A stretch of 42,940 nucleotides of DNA, taken from an uncultured Oscillospiraceae bacterium (GTDB taxonomy: Bacteria; Bacillota; Clostridia; Oscillospirales; Oscillospiraceae). Below, one piece after another: positions 40,184 through 42,940 of this stretch. Positions within the stretch are counted from its first letter, which is position 1, and each line of letters opens with the position of its first letter. Under the pieces are notes generated by a model. The model was not told the DNA's origin and searched no databases. It was given only the letters and a program-made list of their open reading frames with translations. The stretch covers positions 1-42,940 of the forward strand of contig CALXDC010000022.1 in NCBI GenBank assembly GCA_944386975.1, read 5' to 3'. The position numbers were made by a program, and so were the translations under genes.

Positions 40184-41581
40184 TTATGGCTGCGCCTGTT
40201 CCCGCTCCATCGCCCGGATATCCCGGAGGAAAATGGTGCAAAACAGCAGGGCGGAAATGGCCACACTGATAAAATCCGCCACCGGCTCCGCCAGGAACAC
40301 AGCAAAGACCTTGTTCTCAAAGAAGTGGGGCAGGATGTAGATGAGAGGGATCAGCAGCACGACCTTCCGCATGCAGGCGATGACCAGGGAGGCCTTGGCC
40401 TTGCCGGTGGAGAGGAATGCCTGCTGGGCCGACATCAGAATCGCCAGAAGGCACATCACCGCTGTGTACACCCGCAGGGCCCACACGCCCATATCCATCA
40501 GGGCCTGGGACTCGCTGTTGAACAGCAGCACGAACACCTGTGGGAACAGCTGCACCGCTCCCCACAGCACCACCATATAGGCGGCGCTGATGCCCAGCAT
40601 CACCCATACCGCCTTCTTCACCCGCTTGGGATTCCTGGCGCCGTAGTTGTAGCTGATAATAGGCTGCGCCCCCTGGCCAATGCCCTGGGCGGGGAGCCAC
40701 ACCATCTGCATCACCGTGCTGGCGATGGTCATGGCCCCCACCGCCACATCCCCGCCGTATCGGCGGAGAGAGGAGTTGAAGGCCACGTTGAGGACGGCCT
40801 CGGTGGCCTGCATTACGAAGGGAGCCAGACCCAGAGCCAGCACCGGCAGCAGAATCGACACCTTGGGCCGCAGATGTTCCCGCCGGACCCGAAGGGTGGT
40901 GTGGGGGCTCTTCACCAGGAACCACACAATGAACGCCGCCGACAGGGCCTGGGACAAAATGGTGGCCAGAGCCGCCCCGCTGACGCCCATGTGGAGGGCA
41001 TAGATGAAGATGGGGTCCAGCACGATATTGGTTACCGCGCCGATGAGGACGGCGGCCATGGCGAAGTTGGTGTAGCCCTGGGTGGTGATGAAGAGATTCA
41101 GCCCCAGGGCCAGCATGACGAACAGGGAGCCGCTGGCGTAGATTTGCATATAGGGCAGGGCATACACAATTGTGTTGTCACTGGCCCCGAAGAGATAGAG
41201 CATAGGCTCGCTGAACACCAGGAAGACAGCCGTTAAAGGAATGGCGGTGAGAATCAGGGAGGTAAAGCAAGTGCCAAGGATCCGCTCCGCCTCCCGGTTG
41301 TTGCCCTTGCCCATCTCAATGGAGGCCCGGGGTGCGCCGCCCTGGCCCAGCAGCATGGCAAAAGCAGAAATGAGGTAAATTACCGGGAAGCACAGTCCCA
41401 CGCCGGTGAGGGCAGTCTCCCCCACCACCGGCATGTGACCGATGTAAATCCGGTCCACGATGTTATATAGGAGATTGACCAGCTGGGCCAGGACCGTGGG
41501 AACGGCCAGCTTCAGCAGCAGGCGGCCTACAGGGGCCGACCCCAGCTGAATACTCATGTCAGGAGATGTGCTGTGTTGCAT
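40184..41581 (-). CDS. MATE-family multidrug/sodium antiporter
   Basis: A 465-residue membrane exporter with about 12 helices in two repeats. It starts MSIQLGSAPVGRLLLKLAVPTVLAQLVNLLYNIVDRIYIGH, the usual MATE entry, then GLCFPVIYLISAFAMLLGQGGAPRAS and a second half with PFVMQATEAVLNVAFN and QGIGQGAQPIISYNYGARN. Such proteins expel drugs or metabolites using sodium or proton gradients; the substrate is not predictable. The ATG at 41581 follows AGAAGGG; it is 21 bp after the SDR stop, so the pair is cotranscribed. Confidence 0.92.
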   Translation of the reverse strand: MQHSTSPDMSIQLGSAPVGRLLLKLAVPTVLAQLVNLLYNIVDRIYIGHMPVVGETALTGVGLCFPVIYLISAFAMLLGQGGAPRASIEMGKGNNREAERILGTCFTSLILTAIPLTAVFLVFSEPMLYLFGASDNTIVYALPYMQIYASGSLFVMLALGLNLFITTQGYTNFAMAAVLIGAVTNIVLDPIFIYALHMGVSGAALATILSQALSAAFIVWFLVKSPHTTLRVRREHLRPKVSILLPVLALGLAPFVMQATEAVLNVAFNSSLRRYGGDVAVGAMTIASTVMQMVWLPAQGIGQGAQPIISYNYGARNPKRVKKAVWVMLGISAAYMVVLWGAVQLFPQVFVLLFNSESQALMDMGVWALRVYTAVMCLLAILMSAQQAFLSTGKAKASLVIACMRKVVLLIPLIYILPHFFENKVFAVFLAEPVADFISVAISALLFCTIFLRDIRAMEREQAQP

Positions 41582-41602
41582 GTAATTCCCTTCTTTTTTA
41601 AG

Positions 41603-42337
41603 TTACAGGATAAACCCGCCGTCGGCGGTGAGGACCTGACCGGTAATAAAAGCGGAACGGTCGTCGGCAAAGAAGGCCACCGCCTGGGCGATGTCCTCGG
41701 GGGTGCCCAGACGGCCCACCGGGGTTTCCTCCCGGAGCTGGGCCATGGTCTCCTCCCCCAGCTGCCGCACCATATCCGTTGCAATAACGCCGGGGGCCAC
41801 GCAGTTGACCCGAATGCCCGAGGGGGCCAGCTCCGCCGCCAGAGAGCGGGTAAGACCAATAACAGCGGCCTTGCTGGCGGCGTAGGCCACCTCGCAGGAG
41901 GCGCCCCGAAGGCCCCAGATGGAGGAGAGATTGACAATGGAGCCGTGTTTCACGTGAAGCATATGGGGCAGCACCGCCTGACAGGCGTAAAAAGGGCCGT
42001 CCACGTTGACGGCAAAGATTCTGCGCCAGGTCTCCGGCGTCACGTCCTGAAACAGCTCCTGCCGGGCAATCCCGGCGTTGTTTACCAGCAGGGAGATGGG
42101 GCCCAGCTCCTCCTCCGCCCTCTGGATGGCGGCGGTAATGGCGTCCCGGTCTGCCACATCGGCGGTATAGACGGCACAACGGCCCCCTTCTTTCTGAAGC
42201 TCCTGTGCCAGCATCTCTGCGGCCTCCCGGGAACGAAGGCAGTGGAGGGCCACAGTCCACCCCTCCCGGCTGAGGCGGCGGGCCACGGCGGCTCCGATCC
42301 CTCGAGCGCTGCCGGTAACAAAAGCGGTTTTTTCCAT
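41603..42337 (-). CDS. SDR-family oxidoreductase, FabG-like
   Basis: A 244-residue classical SDR. TGSARGIG is the cofactor loop, NNAGI and the catalytic Ser-Tyr-Lys (SSIWGLRGASCEVAYAASK) are in place, and the C-terminus GQVLTADGGFIL is typical for FabG-like 3-oxoacyl-ACP reductases. The basic residues after the second strand (HCLRSREAA) suggest NADPH preference. There are no fatty-acid genes nearby, so it may be a paralogue with another substrate. A promoter is predicted at 42378-42406. Confidence 0.85.
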   Translation of the reverse strand: MEKTAFVTGSARGIGAAVARRLSREGWTVALHCLRSREAAEMLAQELQKEGGRCAVYTADVADRDAITAAIQRAEEELGPISLLVNNAGIARQELFQDVTPETWRRIFAVNVDGPFYACQAVLPHMLHVKHGSIVNLSSIWGLRGASCEVAYAASKAAVIGLTRSLAAELAPSGIRVNCVAPGVIATDMVRQLGEETMAQLREETPVGRLGTPEDIAQAVAFFADDRSAFITGQVLTADGGFIL

Positions 42338-42377
42338 GGACTTCTCCCCTTTTTCTTTGGTGTGCCTGATTTTGTCT

Positions 42378-42406
42378 ATGCTATCAAAATTTTACGCCGA
42401 TTGCAA
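42378..42406 (-). promoter_or_regulatory. Predicted sigma-A promoter of the SDR-MATE operon
   Basis: On the minus strand TTGCAA (42401-42406), 17-nt spacer, TAGCAT (42378-42383). Divergent from the tRNA promoter; their -35 boxes are 10 bp apart. Confidence 0.5.
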
Positions 42407-42416
42407 CAATTAGGTG

Positions 42417-42445
42417 TTGACAAATCGTAAACTTTAGGGTAATAT
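42417..42445 (+). promoter_or_regulatory. Strong sigma-A promoter of tRNA-Val
   Basis: TTGACA (42417-42422, perfect), 17-nt spacer, TAATAT (42440-42445). Transcription would start about 10 nt before the tRNA. Confidence 0.85.
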
Positions 42446-42460
42446 ATGACTGTTCTGTTC

Positions 42461-42537
42461 GGACGCTTAGCTCAGCTGGCTAGAGCACCTGCTTGACGTG
42501 CAGGGGGTCAGCGGTTCAAGTCCGTTAGCGTCCACCA
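42461..42537 (+). tRNA. tRNA-Val (anticodon GAC)
   Basis: A full cloverleaf: acceptor arms GGACGCT and AGCGTCC, D-arm GCTC/GAGC, anticodon stem CCTGC/GCAGG with loop TTGACGT, so the anticodon is GAC (42495-42497), reading GTC/GTT valine codons. The T-loop is TTCAAGT and the encoded CCA end is at 42535-42537. Confidence 0.95.
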
Positions 42538-42540
42538 CGA

Positions 42541-42574
42541 AACCCTTAGAGCCTCAAGGCTTTGAGGGTTTTTT
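42541..42574 (+). terminator. Terminator of tRNA-Val
   Basis: AACCCTTAGAGCC pairs with GGCTTTGAGGGTT over 13 bp with two G-U pairs and a 4-nt loop, followed by TTTTC. Confidence 0.85.
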
Positions 42575-42620
42575 CTTTTTATCTATTTCCTTCTTTGTTA
42601 GTAACTTGTTTGCAACGTAA

Positions 42621-42657
42621 AACGATCCCCCGGACGGTTCTGGTCCGGGGGATCGTT
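42621..42657. terminator. Terminator of the holin-like gene
   Basis: A perfect 15-bp stem (AACGATCCCCCGGAC and complement, 7-nt loop). T-rich sequence flanks it on the plus strand (TTTTTATTC); on the minus strand it lies just beyond the stop of the holin-like gene. Confidence 0.75.
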
Positions 42658-42658
42658 T

Positions 42659-42940
42659 TTATTCTTTGTGCTGTGTTTCGTCGTCTTTGCTTTCCTCCTG
42701 GGGGATCACCCGGTCCCCGGCCTCGTCCACCGCCGTCTTCACGGCGGCCAGACCCCGGATCAGGAACTCCGGCACGTCCACCCCCAGGGCCACCATGTTT
42801 TCCAAAATGCTGGTCAACTCATTGATGATGTACAGAGCCAGGACGAACCAGCCGATGAGCTGAAGGAAATCCAGCCTGACGCCGATCACCGTGCCCAGCT
42901 CTACAAACACCGCGCTGAGGCCGAAGGCCAGGGCGATCAC
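42659..42940 (-). CDS. Phage-type holin family protein (5' end outside window)
   Basis: The last ~93 residues of a small membrane protein, cut by the window edge. Two hydrophobic helices (MIALAFGLSAVFVELGTVIG and LQLIGWFVLALYIINELTSI) precede the segment ILENMVALGVDVPEFLIRGL and a charged tail (QEESKDDETQHKE). The NELTSILENM...G..VP..L......K pattern is characteristic of the phage_holin_4 (toxin secretion / lysis holin) family. It may belong to a prophage or be a stand-alone domesticated holin. Adjacent lysis genes, if any, lie beyond the window. Confidence 0.75.
   Translation of the reverse strand: MIALAFGLSAVFVELGTVIGVRLDFLQLIGWFVLALYIINELTSILENMVALGVDVPEFLIRGLAAVKTAVDEAGDRVIPQEESKDDETQHKE

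Overview
The window looks like chromosome of a high-GC Gram-positive anaerobe of the class Clostridia. The closest match I can offer by style is the Oscillospiraceae / Flavonifractor-Lawsonibacter type. The evidence is the GC-rich codon use on both strands, strong AGGAGG ribosome sites, Firmicutes-type division genes (zapA, sepF, divIVA, mreC/mreD, a class B PBP2), a DegV protein, Hfq next to MiaA, and no outer-membrane genes. The genus is inference from style, not a database match.

Layout. 1-4600: nadE (-) and a DegV gene (+) diverge from back-to-back promoters, followed by prmA. Both nadE and degV have a second copy of their 3' coding end just downstream, separated from the real end by clustered hairpins. 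4600-5760: an ECF sigma factor and its zinc-finger anti-sigma factor, with a recognisable ECF-type promoter. 5840-14880: a nine-gene carbohydrate operon on the minus strand (FGGY kinase, SDR dehydrogenase, HAD phosphatase, permease, binding lipoprotein, permease, BtpA-like protein, Cof-type HAD phosphatase, DeoR repressor), driven by a good sigma-A promoter. 14880-15830: AT-rich DNA with one small exported-protein gene. 15875-19995: cell-wall elongation genes mrdA-maf-mreC-mreD (-). 20902-23973: U32 peptidase, zapA and inorganic pyrophosphatase (-). 24133-38229: a plus-strand run of miaB, a small membrane protein, mutS, a CPBP protease, mutL, miaA, hfq, an HlyD-like protein, yggS, sepF and divIVA. 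38976-42940: a HAD hydrolase, a Lar-like zinc ribbon, a MATE exporter and a FabG-like SDR (-), tRNA-Val(GAC), and the C-terminal part of a holin-family protein.

The most striking feature is non-coding. Five large nested inverted-repeat elements of about 480-690 bp (20127-20812, 25956-26431, 29973-30549, 32759-33337, 38376-38861) fill the gaps before mrdA, mutS, mutL, miaA and a HAD gene. Each is bounded by a hairpin next to a CCGCCGGAGGC end. Each has outer arms that run up to the ribosome-binding site of the downstream gene, and each appears to be built from interchangeable half-modules. Several of their stems change on both arms together (covariation), so the fold itself seems to be conserved. 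These elements, with the hairpin-separated gene-tail duplications at nadE and degV, are the best candidates here for something undescribed.

Functionally the genes are housekeeping (NAD synthesis, mismatch repair, tRNA hypermodification, division and elongation, PLP homeostasis) plus one accessory sugar-uptake operon. Assignments rest on motifs and family resemblance read by eye. No search was run.
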